Origin: Vibrio quintilis
Lineage (GTDB): Bacteria; Pseudomonadota; Gammaproteobacteria; Enterobacterales; Vibrionaceae
Reading direction: 5' to 3'
Assembly (NCBI RefSeq): GCF_024529975.1
Contig: NZ_AP024897.1
Location: 3,534,001 to 3,598,000, forward strand
Length of the DNA: 64,000 nucleotides
The notes beneath the pieces are model-generated. The model did not search any database, had not been told where the DNA came from, and was given only the letters and a program-made list of their open reading frames with translations. Position numbers and translations under genes: made by a program. Within the stretch, counting starts at the first letter, position 1. Every line of letters starts with the position of its first letter. Positions 16,565 through 25,850 of this stretch are shown here, piece after piece.

Positions 16565-17182
16565 TCAGATCTTCTCGGCGACAAAGAAAAATAAAGGATA
16601 AGACACCATTTCTCCGGCTTTATTTTCTTTTTCTACCGCATAGTACTGCTGTGCATTGCGAACCTGAAAACCGCATCCTTCAGCGATTGCTGTTAATACA
16701 GGAATATCAAAGCCATGATGGCCGTCAAAACCCGGATGGTGGTCGTGAAACGAACCATCTTCTTTATATAAATCCGCAATCATTAACATGCCTTTTTCTT
16801 CCAGTACCTGGCAGGCATCGGTAAAAAACTGTTTCAGATCGGCCAGATGATGCAACGTCATTAAAGTCGTGATTGCAGAATATTTTGCCGGTAAATCAGT
16901 CAAACGGCTGATCCGGTGCGTATGAATATCAGTCAGGCCGGCAACCGATACATTTTCCTGTGCCACTTTCAGCATTTCAGCGGAGGAGTCAGCCAGATGA
17001 ATCTGCTGAAAGTCCCCCCTTAACTGAACGCCCAGCAGCCCGGTCCCGCAACCAAAATCCACCAGACTTTTTCTGGCCGAAAAATTCACTTGCCTGATCT
17101 GGTCTGCTGTTGCCTGCGCCCGTTCCAGTCTCATCGGATTATGCTCCCATTGCCTGGCAACAACATCAAAGTAATTATCCAA
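16565..17182 (-). CDS. Class I SAM-dependent methyltransferase
   Basis: 205 residues. Rossmann-fold motif I (LVDFGCGTGLLGVQL), motif II acidic residue (IHLADSSAEML) and a later ITTLMTLHHLADLKQF motif are all present. The substrate is unknown; such stand-alone enzymes methylate small molecules. It lies just upstream of the hrp operon on the same strand but behind its own terminator, so it is probably not part of the secretion system. Confidence 0.85.
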   Translation of the reverse strand: MDNYFDVVARQWEHNPMRLERAQATADQIRQVNFSARKSLVDFGCGTGLLGVQLRGDFQQIHLADSSAEMLKVAQENVSVAGLTDIHTHRISRLTDLPAKYSAITTLMTLHHLADLKQFFTDACQVLEEKGMLMIADLYKEDGSFHDHHPGFDGHHGFDIPVLTAIAEGCGFQVRNAQQYYAVEKENKAGEMVSYPLFFFVAEKI

Positions 17183-17476
17183 GTGCTTCTCCTTTTCATT
17201 CAGGGTTTCAGGTTAAGGTTTAGTCCGGAACATACGTGATGAATACAGCAGTAAACTGATGAAGATGACGTTGAAACATCACTTATTCGCCTGAGTATTT
17301 TATCCCTGTTTCAATCATGATCAACTAAACTCAATGAGGTGGCGTCTGAAATCAACGCAGCAACATTATCAATCATGGGAACACCAGGTGTGTTTTCAGT
17401 CCGGAAAGTGATTCAGGAAAACAACAAACAGCGACTCCGGCACAATAATAATCCGCTCACGATTGAGGAGAGCAGT
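17183..17476. other. Intergenic region between divergent genes
   Basis: Holds the promoters of the minus-strand methyltransferase gene and the plus-strand small gene at 17477. A longer in-frame reading back to 17339 lacks a good ribosome-binding site. I see no hrp box here. Confidence 0.5.
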
Positions 17477-17773
17477 ATGCATATATCCATCGATAACATT
17501 ATTACGCAGGTTCAGGCACAATTTGATTCGCCACTGCCGGGCTCAATGCTGAGTGTTTTACAAACAAGTCTGGCTAATGAACAGGGCGCACTGGAATCAC
17601 TCGGAACTGCATTCGCATCCGGAAATATTTCCCGTGAGGAATTTGAAACCGGACTGGAAAGAGAAAAAAATGTAGTCACGACGGAGATGGAAACCTGGCA
17701 GATAAACGCAGACTCTGAAGTGCGACAAGTGGTCAACCTGACTTTTGATATTCTGAATAAAACCCTGATCTGA
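17477..17773 (+). CDS. Small hypothetical protein next to the hrp locus
   Basis: 98 residues from an ATG with GAGGAGAG 6-8 bases upstream (the frame is open back to 17339). Acidic and helical (ALESLGTAFASGNISREEFE; GLEREKNVVTTEMETWQINA), resembling in size and composition a small type III chaperone or needle-associated protein, but I do not recognise it. It lies between the hrp operon and the AAA/AraC regulator. Confidence 0.65.
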   Translation: MHISIDNIITQVQAQFDSPLPGSMLSVLQTSLANEQGALESLGTAFASGNISREEFETGLEREKNVVTTEMETWQINADSEVRQVVNLTFDILNKTLI

Positions 17774-17811
17774 CCCTGAATAAACCACAGACAAAACAGA
17801 TGAATCCGGTA

Positions 17812-17872
17812 GCTATACCCAAACAACCGGATTCATTCACTTAGTGGTTCATACCCAGGCAACCTGAAGGTG
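17812..17872. repeat. Partial copies of the TATACCCAAR repeat
   Basis: Two abutting half-copies (CTATACCCAAACAACCGG and ATACCCAGGCAACCTGAAGG) lie between the small gene and the regulator gene. Confidence 0.6.
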
Positions 17873-17897
17873 CCTTTTGGCTCACAACAGATCAAAT

Positions 17898-19085
17898 TCA
17901 GGCAACACACTGCTCTAATGGCTGACAGTGTTTTTCTGCGCGCTGATGATTTCGGTACTGGCGCGGTGTACATCCGATGTAACGCTTAAACATCTTTTCA
18001 AAATGGCTGAGATCACCAAAGCCACAACTCATACAGACATCAGTAATTTTTATATGAGGATTCTCTGTGATTAATTGTTGGGCATAGCGGACCCGCACCT
18101 GACAGAGTATCGTTTTAAAAGAGACATTGAGATGCTTGCGGAACAGATATGATAAATGAGAAGCGCTGGTATAGCTGACTTCAGACATCCGGGTCAATGA
18201 TATATCTTCCTGGAAATTATGACTGAGAAAATTCAGCGCTTTCATCAGAGCCGGGTGATAATGCTGAAAAGCTTCAAGGTGCTGATGTAACAGGCAATCA
18301 ATCATATCCACTTGCCGGGATGTTCTGATCCGGACCCCGCAATTCATCACATCACTGACTGTCACCACCGGCTCAGGGAGCGAAGCCAGAGAGAGTAAAA
18401 CATGTTGCAGCTGTTCAATATTCCCCGGCCATTCATACTGCTTCATCAGATCCATCGCTTCAGGTGTCAGATTAATTTTTTTATTCAGTGAACGACTGAT
18501 ATATTCGATATGTTGTTCAATATCTCCGGCCCTTTCCCGCAAAGGCGGTAAATGAAAATTCAGCTGCAAAACAGACGGCCCCAGTATTTTTGCCAGATAC
18601 TGAGGTTGCAGCACAAAAGATTCCAGCGATTCAGTGCAGGAAACCATGAGCCGGACCTGATTTTTCCTGAGTTTGTTCTGAATGACATCCATTGAGAACA
18701 AAAAGGTCAGTTCATCTTTCAATACCGATTTCAGACTGTCTATTTCTTCAAAATAAACCGCGCCGCCTTTTGCCAGCTCAATACACCGCAACACATTTTC
18801 CCGGTAAGTTCCCGGATTATGAACATTGGCAGGTATACAAACAAAAGGTTGTAAATGACGACTGCTGTTTTGATGGATTAAATAAGCTATATCCCGTTTT
18901 TCACACCCGGCCTCCCCGGAAATAAACACTGGAAAATTAACTTCAGATGCAAAAGAAATTTTTTGCCTGATACGCTGAGCAATATCAGAATTCCCAATCA
19001 TTGGATAAAATAACTGATTGGACGAAAAAACATCATGTTTATCCGAATCTGAAATATTTTCGTTCTGCTGTGTTTTATTTATCAT
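17898..19085 (-). CDS. Fusion regulator: degenerate sigma-54-type AAA+ domain plus AraC helix-turn-helix
   Basis: 395 residues. Residues about 25-255 align with enhancer-binding-protein AAA+ domains: a Walker A-like FISGEAGCEKRDIA, a Walker B-like GGAVYFEEI, and an arginine-finger/sensor region LPPLRERAGDIEQH and YEWPGNIEQLQH. The GAFTGA loop that contacts sigma-54 is absent, and the normal GESGTGKE is GEAGCEKR. Residues about 285-385 are an AraC/XylS DNA-binding domain (TRMSEVSYTSASHLSYLFRK; ITDVCMSCGFGDLSHFEKMF). It therefore probably acts through the AraC part with sigma-70. Next to a Hrp operon it is a candidate replacement for HrpR/S or ExsA-type control. Confidence 0.85.
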   Translation of the reverse strand: MINKTQQNENISDSDKHDVFSSNQLFYPMIGNSDIAQRIRQKISFASEVNFPVFISGEAGCEKRDIAYLIHQNSSRHLQPFVCIPANVHNPGTYRENVLRCIELAKGGAVYFEEIDSLKSVLKDELTFLFSMDVIQNKLRKNQVRLMVSCTESLESFVLQPQYLAKILGPSVLQLNFHLPPLRERAGDIEQHIEYISRSLNKKINLTPEAMDLMKQYEWPGNIEQLQHVLLSLASLPEPVVTVSDVMNCGVRIRTSRQVDMIDCLLHQHLEAFQHYHPALMKALNFLSHNFQEDISLTRMSEVSYTSASHLSYLFRKHLNVSFKTILCQVRVRYAQQLITENPHIKITDVCMSCGFGDLSHFEKMFKRYIGCTPRQYRNHQRAEKHCQPLEQCVA

Positions 19086-19806
19086 TATCTAATTCCTTTT
19101 ATCACTTATTGACGTTGAATTTCATGCTAAACGGGTCAACAAGACTGAAGATTGGAATATATAATGATGTTTACGGCCTAATTAACGACCATGACATTTC
19201 CCTGACTGTATTAATAGAAATCAAATAATATACCAATTAATTAGTCAGTTGAAATAAAAACAATTATTATCCATCTCATCAACAACTTACAAACTCAACA
19301 TTATCAACAGTAAATATTTGTAAGTTTTGATTAATATTAATATCAACAATATAGCGGGCTAAATTTTAAACCATTCAAAATTCAAAAAATAATCACGACA
19401 AAAACTTGATAATTATTAAATATAATCTACGCGCAATCGAAATATATGAAACAGCCAGGATGACAGGTGTCAGCAAAAAGTAAAATATTCCCAAAAAATG
19501 AATATATATCCAGGCAATCTGAATACTCAGGTTATATACCCAAGTGACCTCAAGATGCATGTTCAGCGAGAGTGGATTGGTTTCTGAGCAAGGCACTGAT
19601 TTGATGACATAGCCATTCTACGTTGAAAATCAGTCACGCAGGACAGGCGCCAGTCAATCCCGCCCTTCGGGAGCGTATCAACAGGTTCATTTGGGTATAT
19701 GCTTCAGCATTTCCGGGCATCAAAGTAATTAAGATAAACGACATCACATCATGGTGTATACCCAAACAACCTGAAGATCCGGGAGTTCAGTGGACCGGTT
19801 CAGGCA
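19086..19806. other. Gene-poor AT-rich region with repeat elements
   Basis: About 720 bases with no convincing gene. The first 450 bases are very AT-rich. From 19533 a copy of the TATACCCAAR element runs to about 19700 with an internal segment inverted relative to 45797-46062, and another half-copy starts at 19757. Confidence 0.7.
19533..19700. repeat. TATACCCAAR element with both terminal repeats
   Basis: Begins TATACCCAAGTGACCTCAAG and ends TTCATTTGGGTATA. The interior (AGGCACTGATTTG through CGTTGAAAATCAGT) is the reverse complement of the interior of the copy at 45797-46062. A further end follows at 19757 (TATACCCAAACAACCTGAAG). Confidence 0.75.
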
Positions 19807-20385
19807 TCAGAACTGATTTGCCATAGAATCTGTAAGTTGCCCTAATCCCTCAGACAAGGCACTTACCAATGCTGCATATCCCGACTCCTGCAGAGGAATA
19901 TGCAGATTGAAATAATGATTTTTGATTCGCTGACCATCCGGATTCAACAGGGTCCATTCTCCGGAAATTTCAGCTTCGCCGGTGTACACGCCATTAAATT
20001 TCTGAATCCGCACAATCAGGCGCAAAGGCTGCGTGGTTAACGGGGCAGCATTCATCGCTTCCGGCCAGTAGCGTGCCTGTTTCGTCCGTACATCCTGAAC
20101 GATCCGGGCGGTAATCTGATCAGAAATCCGTTGTGCCCACTGATTATGGCGGGCCTGAATCACCTGAGTTTGTGACGTCCGGTAAACCAGCCCGGGCTGA
20201 TTGAGGTAATCAGCCAGTTCAGTTTTGACCATCATCAACGGCGCTGTCTGCTCCGCTACTGGTGGCAACGGATTAACCGGCAGAAGAAACAGTTGGGTTG
20301 AGACATCTTCCTGACTGCTGCAACCCGTGATAAAAATCACTAAACCACAGAGCAGCAAGCACTTACTCATCCAGTATCTGATCAT
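19807..20385 (-). CDS. pqiC: PqiC lipoprotein (YmbA family)
   Basis: 192 residues with a lipoprotein signal (lipobox FITGC at about residues 18-22). The ABC-transporter auxiliary/YmbA domain follows (VKTELADYLNQPGLVYRTS; QARHNQWAQRISDQI). PqiC sits in the outer membrane and docks the PqiB needle, completing a lipid bridge across the periplasm. The gene overlaps pqiB by one base as the last gene of pqiABC. Confidence 0.9.
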   Translation of the reverse strand: MIRYWMSKCLLLCGLVIFITGCSSQEDVSTQLFLLPVNPLPPVAEQTAPLMMVKTELADYLNQPGLVYRTSQTQVIQARHNQWAQRISDQITARIVQDVRTKQARYWPEAMNAAPLTTQPLRLIVRIQKFNGVYTGEAEISGEWTLLNPDGQRIKNHYFNLHIPLQESGYAALVSALSEGLGQLTDSMANQF

Positions 20386-22034
20386 TATTTTGCTCCTTTT
20401 GCCGGCACAGGATCCTGTGTTTTCTCATCGCCAAAGACCAATGAGTTCGGTTTATCCTTAATCTGCCGTAATACCGGCTGTAACTCAATCATCGCCTGTT
20501 CAAACTGCTTCAGTGCACCGTCGAGATCCTGATAGACCGTTGAGTCGGGACTAAAACTATCCAGTGTCTGCTGAATCTTTTGTAAGCTTGCCTGAACTTC
20601 AGCAGGCAGCGACTGGGTCTCTTTTTTATCAATCAGTTTTTGCACACTCAGCGTCGCCTGATTAAAGGAAGTCAGAGACTGTTCCAGCGTTTTTAATGAC
20701 CGGTTCAGCGAATCAGCAGTTTCATTGAGTGGCAGACCATTCAGCTTCTTCAGTAAATCAGTAAACTGCTTTTGAACTTCGGTAAAACCACCCGGTTTGG
20801 TCGGAAATATTTCATAATCATCAAAGAATGACTTCTTATATGCTTTATCCGGCTCGTTGTAATCAATATCAATATACAGTGCCCCGGTCAGCAGGCTGCC
20901 GGTTTTCAGCTCCCCTTTCAGCCCGAAAGCAAATTCTTTACGAATCATTTGCTTAAACCGTTCAACTGAAACATCCTGCCGGGAATCATAGATCCGTTCC
21001 AGCTCAATCCGGACCAGTACCGGAATTTTCGTGGAGTGAAAGTCATAATCTTTTTTCGCCCGGCTGAACGGCACTTTTTTCACCGTTCCGATGCGTAATC
21101 CGCGGTATTCAACCGGCGCGCCGGCATTGAGGCCACGAATCGACTCATTAAAAAACATCAGGTATTCAACATACTGATTGTATCTTTCTTCATTCATCTG
21201 TTTGAGATTATCAAACAAACGAAAACGGGCGTGCTGCTCTGCCACGACTTCCCCGGCCTCTTCTCCTTCAGGCACGCTAAAGCTGACACCGCCGGAAATC
21301 AGACTTTCCAGAGAACCAAAGTGAAGCTTCACCCCTTCCGCTCCCATATCAAGGCTCAGGCCGGAATTAATCCAGAAACGGGTATTTTTACGGATCAAAT
21401 CGTCGTAAGGCTGAAAAACAAATATCTGATAAAAAGCTTTCTGCCGGGTCACATCAAAGCTCACCTTTTCCACCCTGCCGGCAGTAAAGCCTTTATAAAT
21501 GACCGGATCACCGACCGCGAGCTTACCCGCCAGTTCATGAGTCAGCACAATCCGCAACCCTTTGGCATCTGCCGGTGCAACCGGAGGCTGCTCCAGAACG
21601 GTGAACTCCCTTTTTTCAGTTGCACTTCGGCCTGGCTGAAGCTGAATATAAGCACCGGATAACAAGGTATCCAGCCCGGAAATACCTTCACTACCGATCC
21701 GCGGTTTGACTACCCAGAACAACGTGTCATCCCTGAGCATTCTCCGGGCATCTTTATTCATCCGTGCCGTGACCAGAATCGAATCATAATCTTCGTTCAG
21801 TTTTACCCCCGTCACAACGCCCACTTTCACATTCAGTGACCGGATTTCAGTTTTGCCGACTTTAATTCCTTCAGCCGTTGGCATCTTCAGGGTAATTTCC
21901 GGCCCGGTACTGTAGACAAACTGAAACAACATCCAGGTCCCGATAAACATCGCAAGCACCGGAATAATCCAGATTGCAGATATCTGAGTTTGGTTTTTTA
22001 CTGTGGCCTGTAACTGTTTATCGCTCATTATCAA
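20385..22034 (-). CDS. pqiB: PqiB, MCE-domain lipid-transport protein
   Basis: 549 residues. One N-terminal membrane segment (IWIIPVLAMFIGTWMLFQFV), three MCE domains (starting near residues 45, 160 and 285; GPEITLKMPTAEGIKVGKTE marks the first), and a C-terminal coiled-coil region (about 435-530) that forms the needle. Standard PqiB size and layout. It overlaps pqiA by 17 bases. Confidence 0.95.
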   Translation of the reverse strand: MIMSDKQLQATVKNQTQISAIWIIPVLAMFIGTWMLFQFVYSTGPEITLKMPTAEGIKVGKTEIRSLNVKVGVVTGVKLNEDYDSILVTARMNKDARRMLRDDTLFWVVKPRIGSEGISGLDTLLSGAYIQLQPGRSATEKREFTVLEQPPVAPADAKGLRIVLTHELAGKLAVGDPVIYKGFTAGRVEKVSFDVTRQKAFYQIFVFQPYDDLIRKNTRFWINSGLSLDMGAEGVKLHFGSLESLISGGVSFSVPEGEEAGEVVAEQHARFRLFDNLKQMNEERYNQYVEYLMFFNESIRGLNAGAPVEYRGLRIGTVKKVPFSRAKKDYDFHSTKIPVLVRIELERIYDSRQDVSVERFKQMIRKEFAFGLKGELKTGSLLTGALYIDIDYNEPDKAYKKSFFDDYEIFPTKPGGFTEVQKQFTDLLKKLNGLPLNETADSLNRSLKTLEQSLTSFNQATLSVQKLIDKKETQSLPAEVQASLQKIQQTLDSFSPDSTVYQDLDGALKQFEQAMIELQPVLRQIKDKPNSLVFGDEKTQDPVPAKGAK

Positions 22035-23382
22035 TCACCCCGTTAAGATGCCCTGAGTCAGGCGTAACGCTTTGTTCTTCTTTTTTCACCGGATGGTGGT
22101 TCTGCCATAAATCCCTGGGATCAAACACCATCGCGGACAACATGGTGAAAATCACCACAATTGAAAATGATACGGCTGCCGGTCCCGGATACACGGCCAT
22201 CAGATTCTGCAACTGGACCAGTGCCGCCATCAATGACACGACAAAAATATCGACCATCGACCAGCGGCCGATAAATTCTGTCATCCGGTAAATACGCATC
22301 CGTTGCATGACTTCTTTTTCCGGTAGCACCTGTGCCTTTTTTGCCGACAGAAATAACCACGCCAAAATAAACATTTTCGCCAGCGGAATAAACATACTGG
22401 CAATAAAGATCACCACGGCAACCGGATAAGATCCCATCTTCCACAATAACAAAATGCCTTCCATAATCGTTGTCGGCGTGTTGGAACCAAAACTGACGGT
22501 GTTCATCATCGGATACAAATTGGCCGGGATATAAAAGATAACCGAAGTGACCAGCAAGGCCCAGGAACGCTGAAGGTTCAGGTCCGGATGATAGGGATGC
22601 AACAGGCTGCCACAGCGGATACAACGGGCATGCTTAACTCCGGATTCAGGATTGATCTGATGGCAGACAGCACAAGACGTATGATTGCCGTCCAGATGTG
22701 TATCTCCGGCTTTCACCTGTTCAACAGTTTCAGGCGGTATGAACTGATTCCACAGCCAGAAGCGATCGATCAGAGACACGCATTTCACCACCAGCACGCT
22801 GTAAACACAAAATGCCCAGAAAGAGCTGCCTAAACCGATATCAGCCAGTGAGGATATTTTGACCAGACTGACTAACACACCAATCAGGAATACATCCACC
22901 ATCAGCCAGGGTTCAACCCGGAAAAGAATCCGGCAAATCAGGCGAATTCTCCTGCGCTGGCAGTCGGAATAAGCATGAGTGGAGGAGCGGCCGGCTTTCA
23001 GATACAGATACAAAATCAGGCCGACATAGATCGCCGGTAAAACAATGACCGTCGCCAGAAGTACAAACGCAATCAGAAAATATTTGAATTGATCCAGCAT
23101 TTCCACAGCATGAAACAGGGTGATTTCCTGCGACAACCCTCTGACGCTAAACGACATAAACGGAAAAGAAATGCTCAGAATTAACATGATCAGGCAGGAG
23201 ATCGAATAGGCAACCACCCGCTGGGAGGGCTGGATCACTTTATAAGTCAGCCGGTGATGACACCGCGGGCAAATCAGTTTTTGTCCTTCCTGAATCTCAG
23301 TAGCTTCAACAACAATGCCACACTCCTGGCAGGCAATTAATGGCGGGCTGATCCTTTCAGCAGTCATATTCCTAACCGACAA
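22018..23382 (-). CDS. pqiA: PqiA inner-membrane protein
   Basis: 454 residues with two PqiA modules. Each has a zinc-ribbon (CQECGIVVEATEIQEGQKLI with CPRC; CAVCHQINPESGVKHARCIR with C) followed by four membrane segments. PqiA is the inner-membrane partner of PqiB in lipid trafficking; in E. coli the operon is SoxRS/paraquat-inducible. First gene of the operon. Confidence 0.95.
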   Translation of the reverse strand: MSVRNMTAERISPPLIACQECGIVVEATEIQEGQKLICPRCHHRLTYKVIQPSQRVVAYSISCLIMLILSISFPFMSFSVRGLSQEITLFHAVEMLDQFKYFLIAFVLLATVIVLPAIYVGLILYLYLKAGRSSTHAYSDCQRRRIRLICRILFRVEPWLMVDVFLIGVLVSLVKISSLADIGLGSSFWAFCVYSVLVVKCVSLIDRFWLWNQFIPPETVEQVKAGDTHLDGNHTSCAVCHQINPESGVKHARCIRCGSLLHPYHPDLNLQRSWALLVTSVIFYIPANLYPMMNTVSFGSNTPTTIMEGILLLWKMGSYPVAVVIFIASMFIPLAKMFILAWLFLSAKKAQVLPEKEVMQRMRIYRMTEFIGRWSMVDIFVVSLMAALVQLQNLMAVYPGPAAVSFSIVVIFTMLSAMVFDPRDLWQNHHPVKKEEQSVTPDSGHLNGVIDNER

Positions 23383-23490
23383 TCAATGTAATCGTTACAA
23401 TCTAACATAACAGACTAACAGCCGGAAACTTTGCTTTTATTTCAGAATTCGACATATTCGGACAAAATGATTAATTTTCGCGACGCATAC

Positions 23491-23519
23491 TGAAAAAGCG
23501 GCATCATGCCGCTTTTTCA
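23491..23519. terminator. Bidirectional intrinsic terminator
   Basis: A 12-bp perfect stem TGAAAAAGCGGC/GCCGCTTTTTCA with a 5-base loop; A-run and T-run flank both sides. It ends nifF transcription on the minus strand. Confidence 0.9.
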
Positions 23520-23598
23520 GTGTTTTCCTCTATCTGCTGACCGCTGCCAGATACGCTAAGTAATTGTTTATATTAATCATTGATGATATTAACAATCG

Positions 23599-24132
23599 CT
23601 ATAACGCCATTTCAGCTTTAATTTGTTCAACCCACCCGGTAACGCGTTGATCCGTCATACCGGACTGGTTGTCTTTATCGATGACTAAACCCACAAACTC
23701 ATCTTCATCCACAGCATTAGACGCATTAAATTCATAGCCGTCTGTTGGCCAGAAACCATAGATTTCAGCACCACAGTTAGCGACATAATCGTAAAGCTCT
23801 CCCAGTCCGTCGACAAATTCATCCGGATAACCGACCTGATCACCCAGGCCAAACAACGCGACTTTTTTACCGGATAAATCCAGCCCTTCAAAATTGGGGA
23901 GAAATTCTTCCCAGCTCTTTTCCTGACAATCCACAGATAACCCCGGTAACTGGCCGTCTCCCAATGTCGGTGTTCCCAGTATCAGATAGTCATAAGCTTC
24001 TAAATCTGAAGCTTCAGAACGGTTAATATTTTTGGGTTTATCGGCAACATCCCCCAATAATTTGGCGATCTGTTTTGCGATTTTACGGGTACTGCCTGTG
24101 TCTGTTCCAAAAAATATCCCAACCTTTGCCAT
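23599..24132 (-). CDS. nifF: NifF flavodoxin
   Basis: 177 residues, long-chain flavodoxin. FMN phosphate loop GTDTGSTRKIAKQI, isoalloxazine loops TPTLGDGQLPG and FGLGDQVGYPDEF. NifF carries electrons to the NifH iron protein. Its NifA-type promoter and site upstream (24182-24197 and 24248-24263), and location at the rnf end of the nif cluster, support nitrogenase-specific duty rather than housekeeping FldA. Confidence 0.93.
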   Translation of the reverse strand: MAKVGIFFGTDTGSTRKIAKQIAKLLGDVADKPKNINRSEASDLEAYDYLILGTPTLGDGQLPGLSVDCQEKSWEEFLPNFEGLDLSGKKVALFGLGDQVGYPDEFVDGLGELYDYVANCGAEIYGFWPTDGYEFNASNAVDEDEFVGLVIDKDNQSGMTDQRVTGWVEQIKAEMAL

Positions 24133-24181
24133 AACGCTTCACTCCTTGAAATTCAATCATCACTTACTCAACCAACTGTGT

Positions 24182-24197
24182 TGCAAGCATTATACCT
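24182..24197 (-). promoter_or_regulatory. Sigma-54 promoter of nifF
   Basis: Minus strand AGGTATAATGCTTGCA: GG and GC are 10 bases apart, with TTGCA at -12. The -24 half lacks the full TGGCAC. It ends 50 bases before the nifF ATG. Confidence 0.7.
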
Positions 24198-24247
24198 GAC
24201 GTAACCCCATGAAAAATAAGAACATCAATTCATAACAACCAACAAAT

Positions 24248-24263
24248 TGTCACAAACCTGACA
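24248..24263. promoter_or_regulatory. NifA upstream activator site for nifF
   Basis: TGT-CACAAACCTG-ACA, exact TGT-N10-ACA, about 50 bases upstream of the -24 element and just past the rnfH stop. Confidence 0.75.
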
Positions 24264-24265
24264 AT

Positions 24266-24529
24266 TTATTCGTCATCATCGTCGTCATCATCATCGGGTT
24301 TCCATGTGATTGGCCGGTAAATTTCAACCCGGTCTCCGGGGGCCAACGGATTATCCAGCGGCTTAATTCTGCCAAACACGCCGACCTTCTGGGTATCCAG
24401 CTGAATATCCGGAAACATATTGAGAATGTCAGACTGATGAATTGCCGTCAGTAACGTGGCTTCATCATCCACTTCAACCGGAATCCAGACCTGCTCTGAG
24501 GGCATTGCATATACAACACTGACTTTCAT
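24266..24529 (-). CDS. rnfH: RnfH, ubiquitin-like Rnf accessory protein
   Basis: 87 residues with the RnfH/ubiquitin-like fold (VSVVYAMPSEQVWIPVEVDD; GDRVEIYRPITWKPD). The tail is eight consecutive Asp codons and a Glu. It overlaps rnfE by four bases and is the last gene of rnfABCDGEH, the order seen in the nif-linked Rhodobacter operon. Role unknown; needed for nitrogenase in Rhodobacter. Confidence 0.9.
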   Translation of the reverse strand: MKVSVVYAMPSEQVWIPVEVDDEATLLTAIHQSDILNMFPDIQLDTQKVGVFGRIKPLDNPLAPGDRVEIYRPITWKPDDDDDDDDE

Positions 24530-25248
24530 AGCCGATCTCCTTCTGCCGGAAGCGAGGTTGATACTTTCGCCTGATTAACCCAGACTTCCGCTTTTTGTTT
24601 CACTGCTAACAGTATTCCCAGCATCAGGAATCCACCCGGTGGCAGGATGACTAACAGTAATCCCCGGTAATCCGGTATAACCGTCACCTCCAGAAAAGCA
24701 AAATGCTGACCGAGTAACAGGCTGGCATTAGAAAATAAAGTGCCACTTCCCAACACTTCCCGCACACCACCGAGCACCGTCAGCACCCAGGTAAAGCCGA
24801 TCCCCATAAACAAACCATCGGTCACAGAAGGGAGCGGCGCATTTTTACTGGCAAATGACTCCACCCGGCCCAAAATCGCGCAGTTTGTGACGATCAGCGG
24901 AATAAACAGACCCAGCACTTTGTGTAACGGATGCAGCCAGGCATTTAAAATCGCATCAATCAGCGTCACCAGGGTTGCAATAATAATCACATTGACCGGA
25001 ATCCGGACGGCTTTACTGATCAGCCCGCTGGCCAGCGAATTAAGCAGGTTAGCCATGATCATCACCGCGGTGGTCGCCAGCCCCAGTCCCAGCCCGTTGG
25101 TTGCACTACTGGTTACTGCCAGCAGCGGACATAAGGCCAGTGACTGTTTGAGCACAATATTATTGTGCCACAGTCCATCCTGAATAATCGGCGCATAAAT
25201 ACTTTGCTTATCCTGATTGTTTTTTTCCTGATTCATTTCTTTGTTCAT
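24526..25248 (-). CDS. rnfE: RnfE membrane subunit
   Basis: 240 residues, six membrane segments, RnfA/RnfE family ([40 protein letters not shown], containing the conserved VTNC Cys pattern). Part of the Na+/H+-coupled ferredoxin:NAD+ oxidoreductase that can run uphill to make reduced ferredoxin/flavodoxin. Overlaps rnfG and rnfH by four bases each. Confidence 0.95.
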   Translation of the reverse strand: MNKEMNQEKNNQDKQSIYAPIIQDGLWHNNIVLKQSLALCPLLAVTSSATNGLGLGLATTAVMIMANLLNSLASGLISKAVRIPVNVIIIATLVTLIDAILNAWLHPLHKVLGLFIPLIVTNCAILGRVESFASKNAPLPSVTDGLFMGIGFTWVLTVLGGVREVLGSGTLFSNASLLLGQHFAFLEVTVIPDYRGLLLVILPPGGFLMLGILLAVKQKAEVWVNQAKVSTSLPAEGDRL

Positions 25249-25850
25249 TGGTCCGCTCCCTGATATTGCCTGAGGGCTGACATTGCCTTGTGAATGCCTC
25301 TGACCACACTTCTTGGCGTGATAGTTGCCCCGCTGAACTGATCAAAATCGCCGCCGTCTTTTTTTACCGCCCACACCGGCGTGTTTTGCAGCGAACGCTG
25401 GTTAAAACTTAACACCCAGTCGCTTTTTGCCAGTTCAATTTTGTCACCCAGTCCCGGAGTTTCACTATGGCTGATAATCCTGACGCCCTGAATCACGCCT
25501 TGCAGATCAACGCCAATCAGATATTTGATCGGACCGCTGTAACCTTCTTCATCTCCTTTAATCACATGGAAAATCACCTGGCCCTGCGCATTTTTCACAT
25601 CATAAATATGAAAGTCCTGCCCCTGATACGTCACCAGATGTTCATCCCGGAACACATCATTGGCATAGGCTTTTCCGCCCAGAACCTGATCAAGCAAGGC
25701 ATTCTGATCTTCAGAGATTCTCATTGCGATCACCGGCCGGGTCACAATCTCGGTCCCGACCAGCAGCAATGCGGCCAGCCCGCAGGCTACAGCAAGTAAA
25801 CCACTCTGATAGCCAATCTTATCTTTCCACTTTTCAACGGATGCCATCAT
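25245..25850 (-). CDS. rnfG: RnfG, covalent-FMN subunit
   Basis: 201 residues with one N-terminal membrane anchor, a periplasmic FMN-binding domain and the flavinylation motif SGAT ([20 protein letters not shown]) whose Thr carries FMN. Also [14 protein letters not shown]. Standard length. Overlaps rnfD by four bases. Confidence 0.95.
   Translation of the reverse strand: MMASVEKWKDKIGYQSGLLAVACGLAALLLVGTEIVTRPVIAMRISEDQNALLDQVLGGKAYANDVFRDEHLVTYQGQDFHIYDVKNAQGQVIFHVIKGDEEGYSGPIKYLIGVDLQGVIQGVRIISHSETPGLGDKIELAKSDWVLSFNQRSLQNTPVWAVKKDGGDFDQFSGATITPRSVVRGIHKAMSALRQYQGADQ

Noticed and set aside
17365..17395. hrp box ahead of the 98-residue gene
   Set aside because: GGGAACACC is present, but no CCAC at 15-16 bases.
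22121..22624. 167-codon minus-strand frame in pqiA
   Set aside because: Alternate frame inside pqiA, whose zinc ribbons and membrane segments are clear.
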